A stretch of 64,000 bases of DNA, taken from Fen-1245 sp963835535 (GTDB taxonomy: Bacteria > Gemmatimonadota > Gemmatimonadetes > Gemmatimonadales > JACORV01). Both the position numbers and the translations under genes were made by a program. The notes below the pieces were generated by a model. It had not been told where the DNA came from. It ran no database searches and was given only the letters and a program-made list of their open reading frames with translations. This document shows positions 41,633 through 49,502 of this stretch, one piece after another; positions within the stretch are counted from its first letter, which is position 1; every line of letters begins with the position of its first letter. The stretch spans positions 620,001 through 684,000 of the forward strand of contig CAWIFL010000004.1 in assembly GCA_963835535.1 (NCBI GenBank), written 5' to 3'.

Positions 41633-43003
41633 ATGCCACCGCTCCCAATTCTCCTACTCGGTTTCGGGGTCGTCCTGGGGGCCATCATCGTCCTCCGGCT
41701 CCACGCCTTCCTGGCGCTGGTGGCCGCGGCCATCCTGGTGGCCCTGCTGGCCCCCGGGGAGCCGGCCGCCAAGGTGGCGGTGGTGGCCGACGGGTTCGGG
41801 CGGACGGCCGGGCAGCTCGGCGTGATCGTGGCGCTGGCCGCGATCATCGGGGGCGCGATGTCCGGCAGCGGGGCGTCCGACCGGATCGTGCGCGGGTTCG
41901 TCAATCTGCTCGGCGAGCGGCGGGGCGCACAGGCCCTCGGCGCGACGGCGTTCGTCCTGTCCCTGCCGGTGTTCTTCGACACGATCTTCTTCCTGCTGGC
42001 GCCGCTGGCGCGCTCGATGTACCGGACCACGGGGCGCGACTACCTCAAGTACCTGCTCGCGGTGTCGGCCGGCGCCGTGGCGACGCACGCGCTGGTGCCG
42101 CCGCATCCGGGGCCGCTGGCGATGGCCACGGCGCTCGGCGTGGACCTGGGCACGATGGTCCTGGTGGGGATCGTCGTGGCGCTCCCATCCGCGGCGGTGG
42201 GGCTCGCGTTCGCCGCCTGGGCGAGCCGGCGCATGACCGTGGAAGCGCAGCCGCTCGCGCCGGGCGTGAGCGAGGTAAGCGTCCCGGCGGTCCTGCCCGG
42301 ACTCGTGCCGTCACTGACTCCGGTGCTCCTGCCCGTGCTGCTGATCTCCTCCAACACCATCGTGACCACGCTCCGGACCACGGTCCCCTCGGGCGCGGCG
42401 ACGTGGAACGCGCTGGCGCCTGTCACGTCCACGCTGGGGAACCCGAACGTGGCGCTGTTCCTCGCCGCGACGGTAGCGCTGCTCCTCTACTGGCGCGCCC
42501 AGCGGCCGAGCCGCGCGGATTTCAGCCGTCTGGTCGAGTCGTCGCTGCTCGGCGCCGGCGCGATCGTGCTGATCGTGGGCGCCGGCGGCGCCTTCGGCGC
42601 GACGCTGCAGCTGGCCGACGTGGGGTCGCTCGTTCGGGGCTTCGTCGGCGCGGGCGCGCAAGGGACCGGGGTCGCGCTGCTCCTCCTCGCATTCGCGGTG
42701 TCCATCGTTCTGCGGACCGCGCAGGGCTCGGCCACGGTGGCGATGATCACCACGGCTGGAATGATCGCGGCGATGATCAAGGGTGTTTCCCTGCCTTTTC
42801 ATCCCGTGTACATCGCCACGGCGATCGCCGGCGGCTCGCTCATCGGTTCGTGGATGAACGACGCGGGCTTCTGGGTCTTCAGCCGGGTCGGCGGCGTGAG
42901 CGAGGCGGACACGCTCAAGAGCTGGACGCCGCTGTCGGCGGTGGTGGGCACGACGGCGATGGTGACCACACTGCTGCTGGCGCTGCTCCTGCCGCTACGC
43001 TAA
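41633..43003 (+). CDS. GntP-family gluconate/sugar-acid:proton symporter
   Basis: A 456-residue membrane protein with about 12-14 hydrophobic segments, of the gluconate permease family (GntP/GntT). Family signs are 'SGSGASDRIVRGFVNLLGERRGAQALG', 'VFFDTIFFLLAPLARSMYR', 'VPPHPGPLAMA' and 'LRTAQGSATVAMITTAG'. Family members move gluconate, idonate and related aldonates. Next to xylonate-degrading enzymes, D-xylonate is a reasonable cargo guess. The operator at its promoter supports a place in the xylan regulon. Its TAA stop overlaps the TAG stop of the convergent dehydrogenase. Confidence 0.92.
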   Translation: MPPLPILLLGFGVVLGAIIVLRLHAFLALVAAAILVALLAPGEPAAKVAVVADGFGRTAGQLGVIVALAAIIGGAMSGSGASDRIVRGFVNLLGERRGAQALGATAFVLSLPVFFDTIFFLLAPLARSMYRTTGRDYLKYLLAVSAGAVATHALVPPHPGPLAMATALGVDLGTMVLVGIVVALPSAAVGLAFAAWASRRMTVEAQPLAPGVSEVSVPAVLPGLVPSLTPVLLPVLLISSNTIVTTLRTTVPSGAATWNALAPVTSTLGNPNVALFLAATVALLLYWRAQRPSRADFSRLVESSLLGAGAIVLIVGAGGAFGATLQLADVGSLVRGFVGAGAQGTGVALLLLAFAVSIVLRTAQGSATVAMITTAGMIAAMIKGVSLPFHPVYIATAIAGGSLIGSWMNDAGFWVFSRVGGVSEADTLKSWTPLSAVVGTTAMVTTLLLALLLPLR

Positions 43004-44589
43004 CGCCCGGCGGACACATCCTCGCGGGTGATGGCCCCGTTCACCCGTCGCCAGATCCCGAGTGCGTTGCGGTTCCTGAGCGCGGGCGGCAGCGCAGCGT
43101 CAGGGAAGTCCTGCCAGCAGACGGGCCGCGCGAAGCGGGCGATGGACGCGGTGCCCACGGACGTGGCGCGCGCGTCGGTCGTGGCGGGATAGGGCCCGCC
43201 GTGCTGCATCGCGTGGGCGACCTCGACGCCCGTCGGGAAGCCGTTGAAGATCAGGCGCCCGACCTTGCGCTGGAGCGCCCGGACGAGGGGCGCGTGTGCC
43301 TCGAGCTCGGCGGCGGTGCCGTGGATCGAGGCGGTCAGCTGCCCCTCGAGCGCCTCGGCGGCGCGCACCAGGTCCGTGACGTCTCGCGCCGTCACGACGA
43401 TGGACGAAGGCCCGAACACTTCCTCCCGCAGGGCGCCGTCGGCGAGGAAATGCGCGACGTCGGTGGCGAGCAGCGCCGGGGCACCGCTGGTCTTCCCGGC
43501 CGCCGGGGCCGTGGCGAGCAGCTCGGCGCCGCGGCTCTTCGAGCGGGCGACGCCCGCGGCGTACGCCTCGCTGAGCTGGCCGTACAGCATCACGCCGGCG
43601 GGCGCGCTGCGCAGCCGCTCGGCGAGCGCGCGGACCAGGCGGTCGAAATGCGGGCCGCCGACGCCGAGCACGACGCCGGGGTTGGTGCAGTACTGCCCCA
43701 CGCCGAGGGTGATGGATTGCGCGAGGCCCTGGGCGATCGCCTCGCCCCGCTCCGCGACCGCGGAAGGCAGCAGGAAGACCGGATTGACGCTGCCCATCTC
43801 CGCGTAGACGGGGATCGGATCGGGCCGCGCGGCCGCGGCGTCGAACAGCGCGCGCCCCGCGCGGAGCGAGCCGGTGAAGCCGACGGCGCGCGTGAGCGGA
43901 TGCCGGACCAGCGCGAGCCCGACCTCGTGGCCCCAGCCTTGGAGGAGCGAGAAGACGCCGGCGGCGATGCCGTGCGCGCGTGCCGCCCGGTAGATGGCGG
44001 CGGCCGTCAGCTCGGCGGTGCCGGGATGTCCGGGGTGGGCCTTGCAGACGACCGGGCAGCCGGCCGCGAAGGCGGCCGCCGTGTCGCCGCCCGCCACGGA
44101 GAAGGCGAACGGAAAGTTGCTCGCGGCGAAGACCACGACGGGTCCGAGCGGCACGAGCATCCGGCGGAGGTCGGGCTTCGGCGCGGGGGATCGCGACGGA
44201 TCGCCGGGATCGATGCGGGCCTCCACCCACGAGCCTTCCTCGATGTGGTCCGCGAACAGCCTCAGCTGGGTGACGGTGCGCGCGCGCTCGCCCTCCAGCC
44301 GCGCGGCGGGAAGGCCCGTCTCCGCGTGCGCGCGCTGCAGCAGCTCGTCCCCGAGCCCGAGCACCGCCTCGGCGATCGCGCGCAGGAAGGCGGCGCGCTC
44401 GCCCGGCGTCGTGCGGGCGTACGCCGGGAACGCCGCCTCGGCGGCCGCGAGGGCGCGGTCCGCCAGCGCGGGGTCTCCCTCCCGGAACGCGGGCTCGAGC
44501 GCCGCGCCGGTCGCGGGATCCACCGCGCGAAAGGCCGCACCCCCGCCGGCGCTCTCACCGGCGATCAGATTCTGCCCAGTCAGGTCCAT
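43000..44589 (-). CDS. 2,5-dioxovalerate (alpha-ketoglutarate semialdehyde) dehydrogenase
   Basis: A 529-residue aldehyde dehydrogenase of the KGSADH type, longer than the usual 480-500. ATG 44589 with Shine-Dalgarno GGGAGGG. Active-site residues are E264 ('YAEMGSVNPVFLLP') and the catalytic C301 ('GVGQYCTNPGVV'); the 'GQ(F/Y)CTNPG' pattern is characteristic of this group. It oxidises 2-oxoglutarate semialdehyde to 2-oxoglutarate with NAD(P)+, the last Weimberg step for xylose or arabinose. It is divergent from the xylonate dehydratase operon across a 92-base gap, so the two units probably share a control region, though no GTGATAAG site is seen there. Confidence 0.9.
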   Translation of the reverse strand: MDLTGQNLIAGESAGGGAAFRAVDPATGAALEPAFREGDPALADRALAAAEAAFPAYARTTPGERAAFLRAIAEAVLGLGDELLQRAHAETGLPAARLEGERARTVTQLRLFADHIEEGSWVEARIDPGDPSRSPAPKPDLRRMLVPLGPVVVFAASNFPFAFSVAGGDTAAAFAAGCPVVCKAHPGHPGTAELTAAAIYRAARAHGIAAGVFSLLQGWGHEVGLALVRHPLTRAVGFTGSLRAGRALFDAAAARPDPIPVYAEMGSVNPVFLLPSAVAERGEAIAQGLAQSITLGVGQYCTNPGVVLGVGGPHFDRLVRALAERLRSAPAGVMLYGQLSEAYAAGVARSKSRGAELLATAPAAGKTSGAPALLATDVAHFLADGALREEVFGPSSIVVTARDVTDLVRAAEALEGQLTASIHGTAAELEAHAPLVRALQRKVGRLIFNGFPTGVEVAHAMQHGGPYPATTDARATSVGTASIARFARPVCWQDFPDAALPPALRNRNALGIWRRVNGAITREDVSAGR

Positions 44590-44681
44590 CGTCCCTCCCG
44601 TCGTACACATCAGCCGGCCGGCGCGATTGTGCAAGTCGCCGTCGCTGGCGGTCCCGTGGCACAGGCCACAGGGTTGTCCGC

Positions 44682-46694
44682 ATGAACGCCATTTCCGCGA
44701 TGCCATCCGTCGAGGCGGTGCTCGGCTCCGCCGACGCGGTGGCCGGCGCCCGCCTCGCGGGCGAAGGACCCTCCGGAAGTCTCCCGTTGACGCCCGAGAT
44801 GCTCCGCGAGCGGCCGAGCGGAGACATCTTCGGCCTCACGCAGGACGTCGGCATGGGATGGAGCGCGGCCGCGCTCACAGGGCCGCAGTTCGTCATCGTC
44901 AGCACGCTCGGCGGCCTGAGGGGCAACGACGGCAAGCCGCTGGCCTTGGGCTACCACACGGGCCACTGGGAGATCGGGCTGCTGGTGCGCGAGGCGGCGG
45001 AGACGCTGCGCGAGCAGGGTGCGATCCCGTTCGCGGCCTACTGCTCGGATCCCTGCGACGGCCGCACGCAGGGCACGACGGGGATGTTCGACAGCCTCGC
45101 GTACCGCAACGATGCGGCGATCGTGATGCGGCGGCTGATCCGGTCGCTCCCGACCGCGGCGGGGGTGATGGCGGTCGCGACCTGCGACAAAGGGCTGCCC
45201 GCGACGCTGCTCGCGCTCGCCGCGTCCGGGCGGCTGCCGGGCGTCGTGGTGCCGGGCGGCGTCACGCTCCCCGCGGCGGGAGCGGAGGACGCGGGGCAGG
45301 TGCAGAGCCTCGGGGCCCGCTTCGCGCGCGACCTGATCACGCTCGACTACGCGGCGGCGATGGGCTGCCGGGCGTGCGGATCGCCGGGCGGCGGGTGCCA
45401 GTTCCTCGGTACCGCGGCCACGTCGCAGGTGGTGGCGGAAGCGCTGGGGCTCGCGCTGCCGCACGGCGCGCTCGCGCCCTCGGGCGAGGCCTCGTGGCTC
45501 GAGCTGGCGCGGCGCTCGGCGCTGGCGCTGCTGCGGCTCCACGCGCTCGGCATTCCCATCTCGCGCATCCTGACGGCCGAATCGCTCGAGAACGCGATGC
45601 TGGTGCACGCGGCGTTCGGCGGCTCGACCAACCTGCTGTTGCACATCCCGGCGATCGCGCACGCGGCGGGGCTCACGCCACCCACCGTGGACGACTGGAT
45701 CCGCGTGAACCGCGCGACGCCGCGCCTCGTGGATTGCCTGCCGAACGGGCCGCGCAACCATCCGACCGTGCAGGTGTTCATGGCCGGCGGCGTGCCGGAG
45801 GTGATGCTGCACCTGCGGCGCATGGGGCTGCTCCACGGCGGCGTGCTCACCGCCACGGGCGACACGCTCGATGCGACGCTCGACTGGTGGGAGGGGAGCG
45901 AGCGGCGTCGCGCGTCGCGCGCACGGCTCGCGGCGGGCGCGAAGGTCTCGCCCGACGACGTGATCATGAGCCCGGACGCGGCGCGGCGCGCGGGGCTGAC
46001 GAGCACGGTGGTATTCCCGGTCGGCAACCTCGCCCCCGCCGGGTCGGTGATCAAGGCGACGGCCGTTGACCCGACGGTGGTGGGGAAGGACCAGGTGTTC
46101 AGGCACCGGGGTCCGGCGCGCGTCTTCACCGACGAGCGTGAGGCGATCCGCGCGGTCAAGGGACAGACCGCGCGGCCGATCCGGCCGGGCGACGTGATCG
46201 TGCTGATCGGCAACGGCCCGTCGGGCACCGGCATGCAGGAGACGGCACAGATCACCTTCGCGCTGAAGTACCTGCCGTGGGGGAAGCACGTCGCGCTGGT
46301 GACGGACGGCCGGTTCTCCGGCGTCTCCACGGGCGCGTGCATCGGGCACGTCGGCCCCGAGGCGCTCGAGGGCGGACCGATCGGCCGCGTGCGCGACGAC
46401 GACCTCATCGAGATCGTGATCGACCGGACGGCGCTGACCGGCTCCGTCAATCTGGTCGGGGCGGATGGCACTGAGTTGCCTCCGGCGCGGTGCGCCGCGC
46501 TGCTCGCCGAGCGCGGGCAGCACCCGGGCCTCGCCGTCCATCCGGAGCTGCCGGCCGACACCCGGCTCTGGGCGGCGCTGCAGCGCGCCAGCGGGGGCAC
46601 GTGGGCCGGCTGCGTCTACGACGCGGACAAGATCGTCGCGGTGCTCGACGCCGGCCTCAAGGCGCTGGCGGTTCCCGCAGGGAGGGGCACATGA
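44682..46694 (+). CDS. D-xylonate dehydratase of the YjhG/YagF type
   Basis: A 670-residue IlvD/EDD-family Fe-S dehydratase. It resembles E. coli YjhG/YagF along its length: 'GPSGSLPLTPEMLRERPSGDIFGLTQDVGMGW', 'SDPCDGRTQGTTGMFDSLAYRNDA', 'FGGSTNLLLHIPAIAHAAG' and 'DTRLWAALQRASGGTWAGCVYDADKI'. The cluster and active-site cysteines appear as C125, C168 and C229/C232/C239. It removes water from D-xylonate to 2-keto-3-deoxy-D-xylonate. Start ATG 44682. Its stop overlaps the next start (ATGA), so the two dehydratases are made together. Good substrate match from family; not proven. Confidence 0.93.
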   Translation: MNAISAMPSVEAVLGSADAVAGARLAGEGPSGSLPLTPEMLRERPSGDIFGLTQDVGMGWSAAALTGPQFVIVSTLGGLRGNDGKPLALGYHTGHWEIGLLVREAAETLREQGAIPFAAYCSDPCDGRTQGTTGMFDSLAYRNDAAIVMRRLIRSLPTAAGVMAVATCDKGLPATLLALAASGRLPGVVVPGGVTLPAAGAEDAGQVQSLGARFARDLITLDYAAAMGCRACGSPGGGCQFLGTAATSQVVAEALGLALPHGALAPSGEASWLELARRSALALLRLHALGIPISRILTAESLENAMLVHAAFGGSTNLLLHIPAIAHAAGLTPPTVDDWIRVNRATPRLVDCLPNGPRNHPTVQVFMAGGVPEVMLHLRRMGLLHGGVLTATGDTLDATLDWWEGSERRRASRARLAAGAKVSPDDVIMSPDAARRAGLTSTVVFPVGNLAPAGSVIKATAVDPTVVGKDQVFRHRGPARVFTDEREAIRAVKGQTARPIRPGDVIVLIGNGPSGTGMQETAQITFALKYLPWGKHVALVTDGRFSGVSTGACIGHVGPEALEGGPIGRVRDDDLIEIVIDRTALTGSVNLVGADGTELPPARCAALLAERGQHPGLAVHPELPADTRLWAALQRASGGTWAGCVYDADKIVAVLDAGLKALAVPAGRGT

Positions 46695-47530
46695 GCGGCT
46701 CGTTGAAGCTGTATCGCACCGCCGCCGGGCCGGTGCTCGAGGCGGACGGCGTCCTCGTGCCGATGGAGGAGGAGTGGGACGCACTGGTGAATCGCCCCGC
46801 GCTCGCGCAGCACCTGCGGCGCACGGCGGCGCGCGGCCGCCCGGGAAAGGCGCCGACCGAGCCGCTGTTCGCGCCGTGCGCCGGCCAGGAGATCTGGGGC
46901 GCCGGCGTGACCTACGACCGGAGCCGCACCGCGCGGATCGACGAATCGCAGGCTGCCGGGGGGGGCGGGGCGTCGTTCTACGACCGGGTGTACGCGGCCG
47001 AGCGGCCGGAGCTGTTCTTCAAATGCGCGGGGTGGCGCGCGCGGGGCTCGGGCCAGCCGGTGCGCGTCCGCCGCGACGCGAGGTGGAGCGTGCCGGAGCC
47101 GGAGCTGGCGGTGTGCGCCAACGCCCGCGGCGAGATCGTCGGCTACACGATCGGCGACGACCTCAGCGCGCGCGACATCGAGGCGGAGAACCCGCTCTAC
47201 CTGCCGCAGGCGAAGATCTGGGACGGTGCCTGCGCCCTGGGTCCGGCGTTGCTGGTGCGGGAGGAGCCGCTCCCGCCGGACACGAGCATCGCCCTGCGCG
47301 TCGTGCGCACGGGCGCGGCGGCCTTCGAGGGGAGCACGACGCTGGCGCGGATGCGGCGTCCCCTGACGGAGCTGGTCGCGTATCTCTACCGCGAGACGAG
47401 CTTCCCGGCCGGGTGCGTCCTGTTCACGGGGACGGGTATCGTACCGCCCGACGGGTTCGCGCTGCGGTCGGGGGACGAGATCGAGATCACGGTGCCCGAG
47501 ATCGGCACGCTGCGCAACCGCGTGGAGTGA
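46691..47530 (+). CDS. FAH-family protein, probable 2-keto-3-deoxy-D-xylonate dehydratase
   Basis: A 279-residue protein of the fumarylacetoacetate hydrolase fold; ATG 46691 behind GGAGGGG. The metal-binding glutamates are in 'SVPEPELAVC' and the aspartate in 'GYTIGDDLSARDIE'; 'LYLPQAKIWDGACALGP' follows. Size and arrangement fit the archaeal KdaD/XylX-type dehydratases that turn 2-keto-3-deoxy-pentonate into 2-oxoglutarate semialdehyde. The coupled xylonate dehydratase and the neighbouring KGSA dehydrogenase make this role the best fit; a cytosolic hydrolase or isomerase role is the alternative. Confidence 0.8.
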   Translation: MSGSLKLYRTAAGPVLEADGVLVPMEEEWDALVNRPALAQHLRRTAARGRPGKAPTEPLFAPCAGQEIWGAGVTYDRSRTARIDESQAAGGGGASFYDRVYAAERPELFFKCAGWRARGSGQPVRVRRDARWSVPEPELAVCANARGEIVGYTIGDDLSARDIEAENPLYLPQAKIWDGACALGPALLVREEPLPPDTSIALRVVRTGAAAFEGSTTLARMRRPLTELVAYLYRETSFPAGCVLFTGTGIVPPDGFALRSGDEIEITVPEIGTLRNRVE

Positions 47531-47556
47531 CCGAGGGAGCAGGCCGCGCAGCGCTC

Positions 47557-48846
47557 TCAGCGGCGGAGTTGCAGGATCTCCGCTCCCGCCAGCAGCACGG
47601 GGCCGACGCCGTGCGGGTCGTTGAGGGGCGTGGGCCGGCTGTAGTAGTCCGCCAGATCGTCACTCACTCCCGTGCCGGCGCAGGTGCCCTCGATCTGCCC
47701 GTCCGCACGGATCCTCGTGAGCACTCCGGCCCAGCCGCGCCGCGCCACCGCCGCCCATCGCGCGTCGAGGTAGCCTCGGCTCACGCCGCGGGCGATCGCA
47801 TACGTGAACATCGCGCTGGCCGAGGTTTCGAGGTACGAGTCCGGCCGGTCGAGCAGTTGGTGCCACAGGCCGGTCGTGTCCTGGTACCGCGCGATGCCGG
47901 CGACGTGGCGGCGGAACAGCGCCAACAGCGTGTCGCGCTGCGGATGGCCCTGCGGCAGGTGGTCGAGCAGCTCCACCTGCGCCATCAGCGTCCAGCCGTT
48001 GGCGCGGCCCCAGAAGGCCACGCCGTGACGTGCGCCACTGCCTTCGTCGCCCGCGCTGTCCGAGTACCAGTTGTGGTACATCAGGCCGGCGCGCGCGTCG
48101 AAGAGGTGGACGTGGAAGTTGATGACCTGCCTGGCCGCGTCGTCGATGTAGCGGCGGTCGCCCGTGAGCACGCCCATCCGCGCGAGGAACGGCACGCTCA
48201 TGAAGAGATCGTCGGCCCACAGGGTGAAGCGCCGCGGGCGTCCGCGCACCAGCGTGCCGTCAGGGAGGCGGTCCTGCCGCGTCGTCGCGAAGGCGGCGGC
48301 CGAGTCCACGTACGGACGGTAGCGCGGATCGTGATCGAAGGCCGAGACCTCGATGACGCTGGCGCCTTCGGCTCCGTAGTCGTCCAGCTCCTCCATCCCG
48401 AAGCGGTGCGCGAACGGGTAGGCGTACCGGTCCTCGTGCGCGTAGCGCGCGGCGAAATAGGCGGCATGGTCGAAGGCGAAGGCGATGTTGCGTCCGGCGA
48501 AGACGCGGTAGCGCACGTCGCGCAGCGCGTCGGCCGCGCGCAGCATGGCGAGTTGCAGGACGCCGTTCCAATAGCGCCAGTCGTTGTAGGCGCTCGCGAT
48601 GCGGAGCCGCGCGCCGGCCGGGGCGGCGTCCGGTGACGCGTACCGGCTCCCCGTCGCCGAGTCCACGAAGTCGAAGGTCGCATCACGGAGCACGCCGTCG
48701 GCGACGGACTTGAGCGCCCGCACGGTCGCCGAATCGGTCTGGGCGCGCGCGGGCGCCGCCCGGCCCCCCAGCGCCGCGGCCACCACCAGCGCCAACGCGC
48801 GCGAGGCTCGCACGCGGGATCGGCGCTCGCCCGCCGAAGCGTTCAC
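47557..48846 (-). CDS. GH105-like unsaturated glucuronyl/rhamnogalacturonyl hydrolase
   Basis: A 429-residue exported (alpha/alpha)6-barrel hydrolase, signal peptide to about residue 36 (PARAQ). The family 105/88 catalytic aspartate is in 'LWADDLFMSVPFLARMG', followed by 'YHNWYSD', 'FWGRANGWTLMAQVELLDHLP' and 'YLETSASAMFTYAIARGV'. Such enzymes hydrate and release 4,5-unsaturated uronic acids produced by polysaccharide lyases. No lyase is in the window, so substrates must come from elsewhere. The GTG start directly abuts the DinB stop. Confidence 0.85.
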   Translation of the reverse strand: MNASAGERRSRVRASRALALVVAAALGGRAAPARAQTDSATVRALKSVADGVLRDATFDFVDSATGSRYASPDAAPAGARLRIASAYNDWRYWNGVLQLAMLRAADALRDVRYRVFAGRNIAFAFDHAAYFAARYAHEDRYAYPFAHRFGMEELDDYGAEGASVIEVSAFDHDPRYRPYVDSAAAFATTRQDRLPDGTLVRGRPRRFTLWADDLFMSVPFLARMGVLTGDRRYIDDAARQVINFHVHLFDARAGLMYHNWYSDSAGDEGSGARHGVAFWGRANGWTLMAQVELLDHLPQGHPQRDTLLALFRRHVAGIARYQDTTGLWHQLLDRPDSYLETSASAMFTYAIARGVSRGYLDARWAAVARRGWAGVLTRIRADGQIEGTCAGTGVSDDLADYYSRPTPLNDPHGVGPVLLAGAEILQLRR

Positions 48847-49371
48847 CTACGCCCCCCAGAGATCGCTGGTCCCGACGTCTTTCCCCATCAGCTTGAGGTA
48901 GTAGAAGAGCTGGCCCTTGTGCTGGTTGAGATGCGCGATCATGTGGAGCAGCTGCTGGAACAGCGACAGCGCGGGGCCGCCCCAGGGCGCGGCGACGTGG
49001 TGCGCCAGCAGGTCGGCATCTTGCGTCTCCGCGATGCACTGCAGGGTGAGCACCCGGTCCGCCTCCAGCAGCTCCAGTGCCTGGCGGACGCTCGCGACGC
49101 TGGGGAGCGCGGCCGCCGGCGGCACGTGCGCGTCGGCGCCCACGCCCGCCGCACCGTCGGGTACGCCCCAGTCGCCTCTGACGAAGCCCTGAACGGCCTT
49201 GCCGCAGCCGCAGCTCGCGCAGTGCATCAGGAGCTGCCCCATGTTCATCCACCCGGTTCGTCCGCCGGCGGGCTTCCATGCGAGGTCCGCGTCCCCGACC
49301 CGCCGGACCAGGTGCTGCGCGATGGCGTAGGTGGTCTCTGCTTCCTCGGTGAGCGCCTGCTGGAGCGTCAT
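48847..49371 (-). CDS. DinB-like four-helix-bundle protein
   Basis: A 174-residue protein of the DinB/YfiT-like metal-binding helical bundle superfamily. The opening 'TLQQALTEEAETTYAIAQHLVRRVGDADLAWKPAGG' and the late 'LFQQLLHMIAHLNQHKGQLFYYLKLMG' are typical; the histidines in these helices are candidate nickel/zinc ligands. A cysteine cluster 'CASCGCGK' (residues about 51-58) is unusual for the family. ATG 49371 with GGAGG 7 bases upstream. It is co-transcribed with GH105, though no functional link is evident. Confidence 0.8.
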   Translation of the reverse strand: MTLQQALTEEAETTYAIAQHLVRRVGDADLAWKPAGGRTGWMNMGQLLMHCASCGCGKAVQGFVRGDWGVPDGAAGVGADAHVPPAAALPSVASVRQALELLEADRVLTLQCIAETQDADLLAHHVAAPWGGPALSLFQQLLHMIAHLNQHKGQLFYYLKLMGKDVGTSDLWGA

Positions 49372-49465
49372 ATGGGCCTCCGGTCATCTGGAGCTGCGCG
49401 CAACTCCTCAACGCTGCGCGGTGCGGCGCCGCAACGCCAGAGCGACCGCGACTGTCGGGTCCCGT

Positions 49466-49494
49466 TTGACAGCGGTTTGGAGACGATACATATG
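49466..49494 (+). promoter_or_regulatory. Putative promoter of the zinc-dependent dehydrogenase
   Basis: TTGACA (49466-49471) is followed after 17 bases by CATATG (49489-49494); TACATA at 49487-49492 is an alternative -10. Start codon ATG is at 49503, so the message would be nearly leaderless. TTGACAGC here is the same extended -35 seen before dnaE, susC and GH67. Confidence 0.45.
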
Positions 49495-49502
49495 GAGCCC
49501 AC

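Noticed and set aside
44590..44681. Search for an operator in the KGSADH/xylonate dehydratase divergent gap
   Set aside because: No GTGATAAG-like word is present. A short CCTGTGG-like inverted repeat (TGGCACAGGCCACA) is seen, but it is too ordinary to call.
41584..44685. A 1033-codon plus-strand frame over the permease and antisense to the aldehyde dehydrogenase
   Set aside because: It crosses two real genes on both strands and shows no domain. It is an artefact of high G+C.
49382..49389. GGTCATCT upstream of DinB, resembling half of the shared operator
   Set aside because: Only eight bases match and the second half (TATCAC) is missing. It probably arises by chance around the ribosome site.
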